DNA from: Nostoc carneum NIES-2107 | Lineage (GTDB): Bacteria > Cyanobacteriota > Cyanobacteriia > Cyanobacteriales > Nostocaceae | Length of the DNA: 64,000 bases | Assembly: GCA_002368155.1 (NCBI GenBank) | Contig: AP018180.1 | Location: 6,876,561 to 6,940,560, forward strand | Direction of reading: 5' to 3' | Shown: positions 34,775-43,020 of the stretch, in pieces | Numbering within the stretch: the first letter of the stretch is position 1 | How the letters are laid out: the number at the start of each line of letters is the position of its first letter | The notes under the pieces: generated by a model | Databases searched by the model: none | Told to the model about the DNA's origin: nothing | What the model saw: the letters and a program-made list of their open reading frames with translations, nothing else | Translations under genes and position numbers: made by a program

Positions 34775-35965
34775 ATGCCCAATCAAATTTCTACTCAAAC
34801 CTTGTCTACTCAAACACCTAGTTCATTATTGACGCTGGCGATCGCGCCAGCAAAAGTAATTCGTGGTTCCAGCATATTACAGACGGCATCAGCAGAGATT
34901 GCGCGTTTGGGGAGTCGTCCCTTAATTGTGGCGGGAAAGCAAACTCTGGCGATTACCAAAGAGAGTTTGCAGCCAATTTTAGAACAAGAACATCTAGATA
35001 TCGCGGCAGCTGATTATGGTGCAGATTGCTGTGAAGCTAGCTTGGAATCTTTGCGGAAAGCAGCAAAAGCACATAAAGCTGATTTGATTATCGGTGTTGG
35101 TGGTGGTAAAGCACTGGATACAGCAAAGTTAGTAGCCCATCAGTTGCAATTACCAGTGGTAACAATTCCCACCTCTGCGGCTACCTGTGCAGCTTGGTCG
35201 GCGCTGTCGAATGTCTATTCTGAGACAGGGGCGTTTCTTTATGATGTGGCGCTATCTCGCTGTCCAGATTTGCTAATCCTCGATTACGACTTAATTAAAA
35301 CCGCACCACAGCATACCTTAGTCGCGGGAATTGGAGATGCGATCGCCAAGTGGTACGAAGCGTCAGTTAGTAGTGGACATTCCCAACAAACTTTAATTAT
35401 TGGTGCTGTGCAGCAAGCACGAGTTTTGCGCGATATTTTATTGCAAAAGTCAGTCGCCGCCTTGCAAGCGCCTGGTAGTGAAGATTGGCAAGCAGTCGTA
35501 GATGCTTCAGTATTAATGGCTGGGGTAGTTGGGGGACTAGGAGGCGCACAGTGTCGTACCGTTGCCGCCCATGCAGTGCATAATGGTTTAACTCACATTG
35601 CCGGACATAGCAGTATTCATGGTGAAAAAGTTGCCTATGGCATCTTAGTGCAACTGCGTTTAGAAGAAATGGTACAAGGCAATCAACTAGCAGCCACATC
35701 CAGACAACAGCTAGTGAAATTCTATGCAGAGATTGGATTGCCACAAAAATTAAGTGATTTGGGATTAGGCAACATTACCCTAGCTGAACTGCAAACTGCT
35801 GCGGAAATCGCCCTCAATCCAAATTCCGATATCCACCGACTACCGTTTAAAGTAGCGCTGGAACAGTTAATGGCGGCGATGGTTTCTACCACTGCACCAG
35901 TAGATAATCGAGATGCGACAAATCGCGTCTCAGTCAGGGGTATCAGTGACGAGGTTGAGCAATGA
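34775..35965 (+). CDS. Iron-containing alcohol dehydrogenase family protein
   Basis: A 396-residue group III dehydrogenase of the glycerol-dehydrogenase-like branch. The nucleotide-binding motif is IIGVGGGKALDTAKLVA. TIPTSAATCAAWSALSNVYS and the metal-site histidines (HNGLTHIAGHSSIHGEKVAYG) follow. The substrate is not decided by sequence; glycerol or another polyol is the family guess. It overlaps the following aminotransferase by four bases (ATGA), a tight coupling. The last roughly 17 residues (NRDATNRVSVRG onwards) are encoded by a degenerate copy of a dispersed palindrome, so the native C-terminus was probably extended or replaced. Confidence 0.85.
   Translation: MPNQISTQTLSTQTPSSLLTLAIAPAKVIRGSSILQTASAEIARLGSRPLIVAGKQTLAITKESLQPILEQEHLDIAAADYGADCCEASLESLRKAAKAHKADLIIGVGGGKALDTAKLVAHQLQLPVVTIPTSAATCAAWSALSNVYSETGAFLYDVALSRCPDLLILDYDLIKTAPQHTLVAGIGDAIAKWYEASVSSGHSQQTLIIGAVQQARVLRDILLQKSVAALQAPGSEDWQAVVDASVLMAGVVGGLGGAQCRTVAAHAVHNGLTHIAGHSSIHGEKVAYGILVQLRLEEMVQGNQLAATSRQQLVKFYAEIGLPQKLSDLGLGNITLAELQTAAEIALNPNSDIHRLPFKVALEQLMAAMVSTTAPVDNRDATNRVSVRGISDEVEQ
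35910..35931. repeat. Palindrome inside coding sequence
   Basis: GAGATGCGA and TCGCGTCTC match at 8 of 9 bases, the same family as 8007-8036, 12779-12800 and 37163-37186. Here it lies within the 3' end of the dehydrogenase gene and encodes RDATNRVS. Confidence 0.75.
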
Positions 35966-37146
35966 GTTTGGATTGGATTGTCCCAGCAGAACGTATACAG
36001 AAGCTACCACCTTATGTATTTGCTCGTCTAGATGAGCTAAAGGCAAAAGCGAGGGAGCAAGGGTTAGATTTGATTGATTTGGGGATGGGAAACCCGGATG
36101 GCCCAACACCGCAACCGGTGGTAGAAGCAGCAATGGCAGCTTTGCAGAATCCCGCCAATCATGGCTATCCGCCCTTTGAAGGAACTGCAAATTTCCGTCG
36201 TGCCATTACTAATTGGTACGATCGCCGTTACGGTGTCTCTCTGGATCCCGATAGTGAAGCTTTGCCCCTACTGGGTTCCAAAGAAGGATTAGCTCATTTA
36301 GCGATCGCCTACATCAACCCTGGTGATATCGTTCTGGTACCATCTCCTGCTTACCCTGCCCATTTTCGTGGCCCGGTAATTGCTGGTGGACAAGTTTACA
36401 GCTTGATTCTCAAGCCAGAAAATGACTGGTTAATTGATTTAGGGTCAATTCCCGATGAAGTGGCACAAAAAGCCAAAATCCTCTATTTCAACTATCCCAG
36501 CAATCCCACCGCAGCCACCGCACCTCGGGAATTTTTTGAAGAAATCGTTGCTTTTGCTAGAAAACACGAAATTCTCTTAGTACATGACTTGTGTTATGCC
36601 GAGTTAGCCTTTGATGGTTATCAACCCACTAGCTTATTAGAAATTCCTGGTGCCAAGGAAATTGGTGTAGAGTTTCACACCTTATCCAAAACCTACAATA
36701 TGGCAGGTTGGCGCGTCGGGTTTGTGGTGGGGAATCGCCATGTCATCCAAGGTTTGCGGACTTTAAAAACCAACTTAGACTATGGCATTTTTGCTGCTTT
36801 ACAAACAGCCGCAGAAACAGCCTTACAACTACCAGATGTATATTTGCATGAAGTCCAACAACGCTACCGCACCCGTCGCGATTTCCTAATTGAAGGGTTA
36901 GGCAAGTTAGGTTGGGATATTCCCAAAACCAAAGCCACAATGTATCTCTGGGTGAAATGTCCTGTAGGCGTTGGTTCTACAGATTTTGCCCTAGATGTCT
37001 TGCAACAAACCGGCGTTGTCGTCACTCCCGGTAATGCCTTTGGCGTTGCCGGCGAAGGATATGTCAGGATCAGTTTAATTGCAGATTGCGATCGCTTGGG
37101 TGAAGTTCTGCACAGATTTAAACAAGCTGGTATCCATTATCAGTAA
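35962..37146 (+). CDS. PLP-dependent class I/II aminotransferase
   Basis: A 394-residue fold-type I aminotransferase. The PLP lysine is in HTLSKTYNMAGWRVGF. YFNYPSNPTAA and LLVHDLCYAELAF hold the Asn and Asp that hold the cofactor ring, and a C-terminal Arg for the carboxylate is in GYVRISLI. It resembles the aspartate/LL-diaminopimelate aminotransferase-like group that cyanobacteria carry; a DapL-like role is possible but the exact substrates cannot be read here. It overlaps the dehydrogenase gene by ATGA, so the pair may act in one pathway. Cytoplasmic. Confidence 0.87.
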   Translation: MSLDWIVPAERIQKLPPYVFARLDELKAKAREQGLDLIDLGMGNPDGPTPQPVVEAAMAALQNPANHGYPPFEGTANFRRAITNWYDRRYGVSLDPDSEALPLLGSKEGLAHLAIAYINPGDIVLVPSPAYPAHFRGPVIAGGQVYSLILKPENDWLIDLGSIPDEVAQKAKILYFNYPSNPTAATAPREFFEEIVAFARKHEILLVHDLCYAELAFDGYQPTSLLEIPGAKEIGVEFHTLSKTYNMAGWRVGFVVGNRHVIQGLRTLKTNLDYGIFAALQTAAETALQLPDVYLHEVQQRYRTRRDFLIEGLGKLGWDIPKTKATMYLWVKCPVGVGSTDFALDVLQQTGVVVTPGNAFGVAGEGYVRISLIADCDRLGEVLHRFKQAGIHYQ

Positions 37147-37162
37147 TGAGTGCTGAGTTGCA

Positions 37163-37186
37163 ACAGACGCGATTAATCGCGTCTGT
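37163..37186. repeat. Palindrome, GAGACGCGAT-like
   Basis: Eleven-base arms ACAGACGCGAT and ATCGCGTCTGT around TA, a variant of the dispersed family seen at 8007. Confidence 0.85.
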
Positions 37187-37220
37187 ACAAGAGTGTTGAG
37201 TGCTAAATTACAAATACAGA

Positions 37221-37263
37221 CAATACCTTCGCCAAGAGTTTTACTAAATTAGCGAAGGTATTG
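37221..37263. terminator. Hairpin between convergent genes
   Basis: Perfect 12-bp arms CAATACCTTCGC / GCGAAGGTATTG with a 19-nt loop, lying between the convergent aminotransferase and DUF2214 genes. It probably ends both transcripts. Confidence 0.55.
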
Positions 37264-37326
37264 ATTTAAGAAATTGACTAGTCCTGATCCTTTCCCCTTT
37301 CTCCCTTTCCCTTTTACCCTTGTTTC

Positions 37327-37782
37327 TTAAAACACCCCAATTCCTCTGGCCATAACAGCCGCTAGTAAAGGGATTAAAGTAAACCCGAATAACTCTCCTC
37401 TAATCATCCAAGAAATTCGCTGCACCTTTGCTAATTCCAAACTCGGTGTTTTGCCATTGCGTAAATCTTTAATCCAAGACAAAAAAGAGAACGTGGGATA
37501 TAAAGACAGCAAACTTACCAAGATAAAAATGCTCACCTTCATATAGAAAACCGAATTGCTGAGATAGTAATCGGTTCCTTTGCCAAAGTAAACGACTCGC
37601 AGAATCCCTGTAATCAGAATCATCGTGGCAGATAAGCCATAAACCGCATCAGCCATTACAACTTTCCAGGCTGACTCTAGGCTAAAATCCTTCTTCAAAA
37701 ATTGGCTTTCTACAATCAAAGCACCAAAAGCCAGCATGAACCCTAAGTAATGCAAATAAGCCGTAATAGCACTTCCCCACAT
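37327..37782 (-). CDS. DUF2214 membrane protein
   Basis: A 151-residue inner-membrane protein with four predicted transmembrane helices, beginning MWGSAITAYLHYLGFMLAFGALIVESQFLK. The conserved His in the first helix (YLHYLGFM) and the block ADAVYGLSATMILITGILRVVYFGKGTDYYLSN are typical of DUF2214. Its function is not established. It diverges from arsR across a 261-bp spacer that contains an imperfect 18-bp palindrome (37888-37905) and a REP-like repeat. Confidence 0.85.
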   Translation of the reverse strand: MWGSAITAYLHYLGFMLAFGALIVESQFLKKDFSLESAWKVVMADAVYGLSATMILITGILRVVYFGKGTDYYLSNSVFYMKVSIFILVSLLSLYPTFSFLSWIKDLRNGKTPSLELAKVQRISWMIRGELFGFTLIPLLAAVMARGIGVF

Positions 37783-37950
37783 CGGTTTTTTATCCGTTAT
37801 CGCTCAATTTAAACTGCAACAAAACATAGCAAAGCTGGATGTTTGAATAGGTAATCAACGCCACCATGATTTTGCTACGTTATTCAATATAGCTAATTAA
37901 CTATATAAAAGTTCAGTAATTACGATAGAGAAAATTATCTTCATGTGAGT

Positions 37951-37986
37951 AGCGATTCCCTTCGGGATAGCTCCGCTTCACGCACC
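37951..37986. repeat. REP-like dispersed repeat
   Basis: A GC-rich unit (GCGATTCCCTTCGGGATAGC, then TCCGCTTCACGC) with a short internal CCC-TTC-GGG hairpin, a form often dispersed in Nostocales genomes. Confidence 0.6.
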
Positions 37987-38002
37987 TGAGCAATATTTTC
38001 TA

Positions 38003-38035
38003 GTTCACAATAAAGGTAGATTACCCTTATCGAAC
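38003..38035 (+). promoter_or_regulatory. Dyad upstream of arsR
   Basis: ATAAAGGTA (38010-38018) and TACCCTTAT (38022-38030) match at 8 of 9 positions, with further GTTC/GAAC arms at 38003-38006 and 38032-38035. It ends 8 bp before the ATG. It is a likely autoregulatory operator, but differs from the ATCAA-N6-TTGAT sites before arsB. Confidence 0.45.
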
Positions 38036-38043
38036 TCTAATTG

Positions 38044-38367
38044 ATGCCAACATCCACTGCTAGCACTCCCCATTTAATTGTTGCCGGCTTTCATGCGCTT
38101 TCCGACCCCTTAAGGATTAGCGTGTTGGAACTGCTCCGACAGCGAGAACTTTGTGTATGTGATTTATGCGATGCTTTGGAGGTAAGTCAATCAAAGCTTT
38201 CCTTTCATCTCAAAACCTTAAAGGAAGCTGGCTTAGTTAACTCACGTCAAGAAGGACGCTGGATTTATTACAGCCTAAATTTGCCACAATTTAACGTTTT
38301 AATGGATTATTTAGCAGATTTACAAAATCAGAGTTTAATTGTGCCTACCCGTTCTTGTTGCGATTAG
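38044..38367 (+). CDS. arsR: ArsR family arsenite-sensing repressor
   Basis: A 107-residue winged-helix repressor. The metal site is the classic arsenite motif ELCVCDLC, with cysteines 37, 39 and 42 at the start of the DNA-binding region. The recognition helix is in VSQSKLSFHLKTLKEAGLV and the wing in SRQEGRWIYYSL. As(III) binding to the cysteines would release DNA. ATG 38044 is used; a TTG one codon upstream is possible. It lies 7 kb from the arsB-arsI-arsC operon on the same strand, separated by a caspase/trypsin/pentapeptide cluster. Its stop is 9 bp from the convergent caspase gene. Confidence 0.92.
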   Translation: MPTSTASTPHLIVAGFHALSDPLRISVLELLRQRELCVCDLCDALEVSQSKLSFHLKTLKEAGLVNSRQEGRWIYYSLNLPQFNVLMDYLADLQNQSLIVPTRSCCD

Positions 38368-38376
38368 AACAAGGTA

Positions 38377-39630
38377 TCAGTTTCCTGGTTTTTTGGGAGC
38401 CTCATAGTAATTTATTTGACCCGAACCACTAAGAGCAGTAATATTGCTGTCTGAGATATTGAAGGTGTTCGAGTACTGTTGCTGTGGAGAACTGACATCC
38501 TTAGATTCAGCAGGAGATTGAGGATTTACTGTTGGCGCTTCAGCTACAGGTTTGGTTTGTTCTTGTTGGGGAATGATACGTGCTGCAATTGGCGCTATAT
38601 CTTCGTCACCAAGACCTAAAATTTGCTGTAACTTTTTTAATTCACTGCGAGTACTTTCACTTAAAATCGGCTCTTGTTGAACTACCTCAACTAGCACCTG
38701 CTCATACTGCTGTAATTTCTTTTTGTACTCCCGATGAGGCTGCAAAACCTCAGTTTCAATAGCGCTAAGTTCCTCTGGATGCAATCCCAAACTTTCACCA
38801 AATGCATCTAATACTTTTCGCCCAACAAAAGAAATCTCCCCTTGGCTGGCGTAAGCTTCAACTTCTTTGCGGTATCTCAACTTGGCATCGCCTATAGGAG
38901 CTTGAGCTAGTATAATTTTGTACCCTTCTTTCACTGCATAGATTTCTGGCTTCATAGCTGGTGCTGCTGCTTGCACTTTGTTTTTGGCATATTCATGCAA
39001 CTCATCTACAGAAATTACGCCATTGCCATCTCGATCCGCCATTCCGGTTTCAATACCTTCAACTAGATAGCGAGTATAAATTGAGAGGTCTGAGCCTTGC
39101 TGCTCGAATGAATATTGGGTTGAGGTAGAAGAGGTGAGAATAACTCGCCCTTCTCCACCTAATTGAGTTTTGATATCAACAGCACCGTCATCTTTAGCTA
39201 ATAAACCCTCAACAAATGCGCCACTAAAGCAACAATCAAGAATCACCACTTGGCGTTTTGAGCGGCTGTTGCTCATAATGTCATGGACAAAACTAGTAGC
39301 AACTGCTGTGGATTTGCGGAGTGCGCCGCGATCATCTTTGCGTGTCAAGCGTGTCGCAAAGTAAAGCCTACCCGCATCATCTTTAATGCCATGTCCCGAG
39401 AAAAACAATAACACTAAGTCATCCTTAGCACGACCAGAGAACAAAGTTTCAATCGCCTCTTGCATTTCCAGGGGATCGGGATTATGCAGGATTTGGATAT
39501 TTGAAAAATTGCCAATTTCCGGGTGTTGTAAAATACGCTGTATCGCCAGCACATCATTTTCAGCCGCAGGTAGAGGAGTTAAACCAGGCTGATATTGGCT
39601 TACTTCAATGAGCAGTGCTAATTTTGCCAT
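38377..39630 (-). CDS. Caspase-like peptidase with C-terminal GSGQI motif
   Basis: A 417-residue protein. The C14 domain (about residues 1-245) has His80 (FFSGHG) and Cys134 (DCCFSGAF), and a calcium-loop-like DRDGNGVISVDEL. The helical segment that follows (LRYRKEVEAYA, then EYKKKLQQYEQ) resembles the caspase at 17607. A Pro/Ser-rich linker leads to the C-terminal 30 residues, which hold the motif N-x-F-x-I-x2-S-x-I-T-x-L-x-GSGQI-x-Y-x-EA. The same motif occurs in the pentapeptide protein at 43021. It is probably co-transcribed with the upstream trypsin-like gene (53 bp gap). Cytoplasmic. Likely an effector protease of a cell-death-type system. Confidence 0.85.
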   Translation of the reverse strand: MAKLALLIEVSQYQPGLTPLPAAENDVLAIQRILQHPEIGNFSNIQILHNPDPLEMQEAIETLFSGRAKDDLVLLFFSGHGIKDDAGRLYFATRLTRKDDRGALRKSTAVATSFVHDIMSNSRSKRQVVILDCCFSGAFVEGLLAKDDGAVDIKTQLGGEGRVILTSSTSTQYSFEQQGSDLSIYTRYLVEGIETGMADRDGNGVISVDELHEYAKNKVQAAAPAMKPEIYAVKEGYKIILAQAPIGDAKLRYRKEVEAYASQGEISFVGRKVLDAFGESLGLHPEELSAIETEVLQPHREYKKKLQQYEQVLVEVVQQEPILSESTRSELKKLQQILGLGDEDIAPIAARIIPQQEQTKPVAEAPTVNPQSPAESKDVSSPQQQYSNTFNISDSNITALSGSGQINYYEAPKKPGN

Positions 39631-39683
39631 TTTATTAACAATAAATTTATCAATAATTTAGGGATGAGCGACGCTGATCAAAT

Positions 39684-42600
39684 TTAAGTTTTCTGCTGTT
39701 TGGAGATTTTAATCGGTGGCGAAGGGAAGCAGGTTGCTTGTCCAACAATCTTACCAGGCTTGCCATTGACAAGATTACGCACATCCTTGTCGTCATCTAG
39801 TCGCCAGTAACCAACCAAGTCTTTCTCTTTTCCTGTCAACCTTCGAGACATATTGGCTTTAATCTCATCCTGAGTACGCGCTACTTTCCAGAGTCGGACA
39901 TCAGCGATCGCCACACTATAATAAATCTCTTTCTCTTCTTTGCAACCAATCTTGAGAGGTTCTGTAAGTTGCACTAAAGGCCCTGTAAATAAGCCAATAC
40001 TCTTAGCTTTCCCAGCAAAAATAATAGTTTTAGATTGCCCTTCTATTACACAGTCCTGGATTCTACCGTCAATATAAATCGAAATTTCCCCAGATTCTTG
40101 ATTCCAAGTAAAAGCAATATGATGCCACACCTGATCCTGTGGAGCATTTTCTTTTGTATAAACGGTAGTTGTTTCTGATAAATTTTGCATAACTACACGA
40201 ATTTTTCCGTTGTCCCAAGATAGAGAATAGCCATTTTTTTCTCTATCGACTCTACTCACAATGAAACAACTACCAAATTTGTGCTTCAACCAAGCTTCAA
40301 CAGTAATTACTGGATTGACATTGAGAGTTTCATCATTGCCACAATCTACATAATTGTTTTTATCATCAAATTTTAAAGACGATGGTAATAGGGGAGCAGG
40401 AAAGTTAGATTGGCGTAACCATTTTGGCTCTCCATAAATTTCTAGAATCTGATGATTATTCGTAGATATGAGACTATTTATTTTATTTCCCCTGCCTTCT
40501 TCAAATTGCCACTGACTAATCAGAACATTCTTCTCATCCTTTAGGCAAACTTTCGCCATCGCACCTCTAAAGAAACTCCACAAATTACCTTTACAGGGAA
40601 AATCTGGAATAGAAAGGTTTTTATTTGAGTAGGCACCAATAATTATCGGACTTCCTTTAGTAATATCAATATTTAAGGCTGCATTTTTGGTCGTCTGTTG
40701 AATTATTCGCAAATCTTGATTATTTGGTTTTTGGCACAAATTTAATTTACTGGAATGTCCGTTAATTTGAATATCTATTTTTAAATTTTCGTTTTCTTTT
40801 CTATAAGTTAGATTAATTTGATTAAACTCACCAAAATTAACTACTTCTTCAGTCTCATAGTCATAAGACTGAATTACAGTAATCAATTTCTGCGTCAGCG
40901 GCCCACAAACACCATCTGGTTTCAAGCCAAAATCTTTTTGAAATTCCTTGACAGCATTGCTGGTTTCTTTATCATAGATACCATTCAGTTGACCATTATA
41001 ATAATCAAGATTCATTAACAAGTTCTGAAGCCCTTTAACTATTTCTCCTTGACTAGGATTTTCAGAAACAGGAATTTTTAAATTGTTTTTTTCATAAGGT
41101 AGCTGATCAAGAGCATCATAGTTAAGTTCATATAAACCCAAAAAGGTAATTTGGGAATTTAAATAATTTAATATTTGCGGATCTATATCACTAATATCTT
41201 GTGTGGGATCAAAGTGAATGTTTTCTTCTTGCAAATTTACAACGAATTGTTGTAATGCATTTTTAGTAGCATCATCATATATACCATTCACGCAAATATT
41301 ATAGCTAAGAATTTTCAGAATACTTTGCAGATTAAATATAAATTCTTGCGCTCTACTGTCTTCTTGAGGTATTTCTAGGGGGAGAGTTGGGAGTGTATAC
41401 ATTTTTCGGGAAAAGATAATTTTTCCCTGTTTATTTATATATACTCGTAAAGCATCATAACCTAGTGTTGCTATACAGTTATTAGAAAAAGCCTGGTAGA
41501 ACTTACTAAATACTGTACTTTCAACTTCATTAGAGTAAGGACAAATCAAAGCCTCAATACTAAATCCATTACTAAATTGAGGTTGCTCAAGGAATTGACA
41601 ATCTTCCGCATTCTTTAAAAGCACATAATCATTAAATCCATCTAATTCGATAGCAAATGCTAGAGGCGGATTATTTAGCTGTTCCGAGGTAATAACAAAA
41701 TCTTCAATAAAATTTCTGAGTTTCCGATAATGAAAACTCTTTTTCTTTAAATCTTCAACGATACGACAAATTCTGATACCTTGTTGAGCAACTATTTCCA
41801 CTTGATGATTTTGCTCGTTTTCATGGTAATCTTTAGGTACAGCTGCATGATGTAATGCTACTGCTTCCCATTTACTATTAACAACTAAACCGCCAGAAGA
41901 ACCATAATCAGAATCTACTTTATATCTGAGAAAATTTTTATATAAGCCATTTTCAATAACTTTATTATTACTAATATCAATCTTTTTTTGCTTACCTTTA
42001 GGATGGTGAACAATAAATATATTATCGCCACTATTTGTTTCTTTTTCTAGCTTAGATAAAAGCTCTAAATCTTGAGAATTGAGATTACTTTTTATCTCTG
42101 GGGTTAACCCAGGGAAAATATTGATATCGTTTTCAATCAGCTGAATCCAATCAAAATAATACCCAGCTTGTCTAGTGAACATACTAGATTTTAGTTGTAT
42201 AAGCGTGTAATCTAAACTTGGCTCATTTACAAATAAGATTTCTGGATCTAGCTCATAATCTAGAGTTTGCTGCGTATAACCCAGACTATCTTCAGTGTAG
42301 TTAAATTGGGCAACACATTGACTAGCTATTTTTTTATCGCTGATCACGTGATGATTAGTAATTAAATGAGTAACACCAACTAAAAATCCAGTTCCTATGG
42401 GAATAGGATTAAGAACAGACAGTTGGCTTTCAGAAATATTTTTTAGTTTTTCTAAGTAAAACAAACCCTTTAAAGGCTCATCACTTGGTGCTTCACTTTC
42501 TAGCAATAATTTATTAAATATCTCATCTGGTATAGAAAATATCTCTTTTATTTTTGCTGGTTGATTGAAATTATTATCATCCCTTCGTTTATCAATCTCC

Positions 42601-42938
42601 TGCTTAATATATTCTATAAAATCTCGAAAATCTTTAAGAGGAAAGAATCTCGCAATTCGACATACAGCTAAACTGCGTTTCATCCCCACTTGTAGAGAGG
42701 AGACAGGGAGAATATCCCGCTCATCAGAACCTACAGAAACTGATGATTTTTGATTATTGAGCAAGCGCAATCTTTCTTTAACAATTGCTAATATTTTGTC
42801 TTTATCTTCTAAAGCAAGGTTGATTAAAAAGTCTGGTTTTTCAGGTATACCAGAGAGGAATTCCCAACCTCCTAGTCCACCTTGCTTAATCCAATGTGCT
42901 TGAGAAAGCGAGGTAAATACATCAAAATTAATTTGCAT
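39684..42938 (-). CDS. Trypsin-like protease with LamG and PG-binding-type domains
   Basis: A 1084-residue multidomain protein. A trypsin-fold domain (about residues 170-395) has His197 (TNHHV), Asp243 (LDYTL) and Ser348 (GSSGG), so the triad is complete. The first 150 residues are a separate helical domain of unknown type. After the protease comes a LamG-like fold whose strands (about 428-515 and 698-850) are interrupted by two peptidoglycan-binding-1-like repeats (about 530-595 and 630-690; NGIYDxxTxNA). A complete second LamG (about 870-1075; VITVEAWLKHKF, VWHHIAFTW) ends the protein. No signal peptide, so probably cytoplasmic. The LamG parts may bind a ligand that switches the protease. 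Confidence 0.82.
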   Translation of the reverse strand: MQINFDVFTSLSQAHWIKQGGLGGWEFLSGIPEKPDFLINLALEDKDKILAIVKERLRLLNNQKSSVSVGSDERDILPVSSLQVGMKRSLAVCRIARFFPLKDFRDFIEYIKQEIDKRRDDNNFNQPAKIKEIFSIPDEIFNKLLLESEAPSDEPLKGLFYLEKLKNISESQLSVLNPIPIGTGFLVGVTHLITNHHVISDKKIASQCVAQFNYTEDSLGYTQQTLDYELDPEILFVNEPSLDYTLIQLKSSMFTRQAGYYFDWIQLIENDINIFPGLTPEIKSNLNSQDLELLSKLEKETNSGDNIFIVHHPKGKQKKIDISNNKVIENGLYKNFLRYKVDSDYGSSGGLVVNSKWEAVALHHAAVPKDYHENEQNHQVEIVAQQGIRICRIVEDLKKKSFHYRKLRNFIEDFVITSEQLNNPPLAFAIELDGFNDYVLLKNAEDCQFLEQPQFSNGFSIEALICPYSNEVESTVFSKFYQAFSNNCIATLGYDALRVYINKQGKIIFSRKMYTLPTLPLEIPQEDSRAQEFIFNLQSILKILSYNICVNGIYDDATKNALQQFVVNLQEENIHFDPTQDISDIDPQILNYLNSQITFLGLYELNYDALDQLPYEKNNLKIPVSENPSQGEIVKGLQNLLMNLDYYNGQLNGIYDKETSNAVKEFQKDFGLKPDGVCGPLTQKLITVIQSYDYETEEVVNFGEFNQINLTYRKENENLKIDIQINGHSSKLNLCQKPNNQDLRIIQQTTKNAALNIDITKGSPIIIGAYSNKNLSIPDFPCKGNLWSFFRGAMAKVCLKDEKNVLISQWQFEEGRGNKINSLISTNNHQILEIYGEPKWLRQSNFPAPLLPSSLKFDDKNNYVDCGNDETLNVNPVITVEAWLKHKFGSCFIVSRVDREKNGYSLSWDNGKIRVVMQNLSETTTVYTKENAPQDQVWHHIAFTWNQESGEISIYIDGRIQDCVIEGQSKTIIFAGKAKSIGLFTGPLVQLTEPLKIGCKEEKEIYYSVAIADVRLWKVARTQDEIKANMSRRLTGKEKDLVGYWRLDDDKDVRNLVNGKPGKIVGQATCFPSPPIKISKQQKT

Positions 42939-42961
42939 AGATGTTCTGTTAGCTAAAAAGG

Positions 42962-42997
42962 TTTGTATTTAGTATTTATAGTATATATTAATACAAA
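42962..42997. promoter_or_regulatory. Divergent promoter region with dyad
   Basis: The 82-bp spacer between two divergent genes holds TTTGTATT (42962-42969) and its exact complement AATACAAA (42990-42997), with a TATAGTATATAT core between them. It is a likely shared operator/promoter for the protease and pentapeptide genes. Confidence 0.4.
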
Positions 42998-43020
42998 ATA
43001 TCAGAAGTAATGGTATTGGT

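Noticed and set aside
37783-38043. ATCAA-N6-TTGAT ArsR site before arsR
   Set aside because: No match found in this spacer; only the unrelated AAGGTA/TACCCTT dyad is present.
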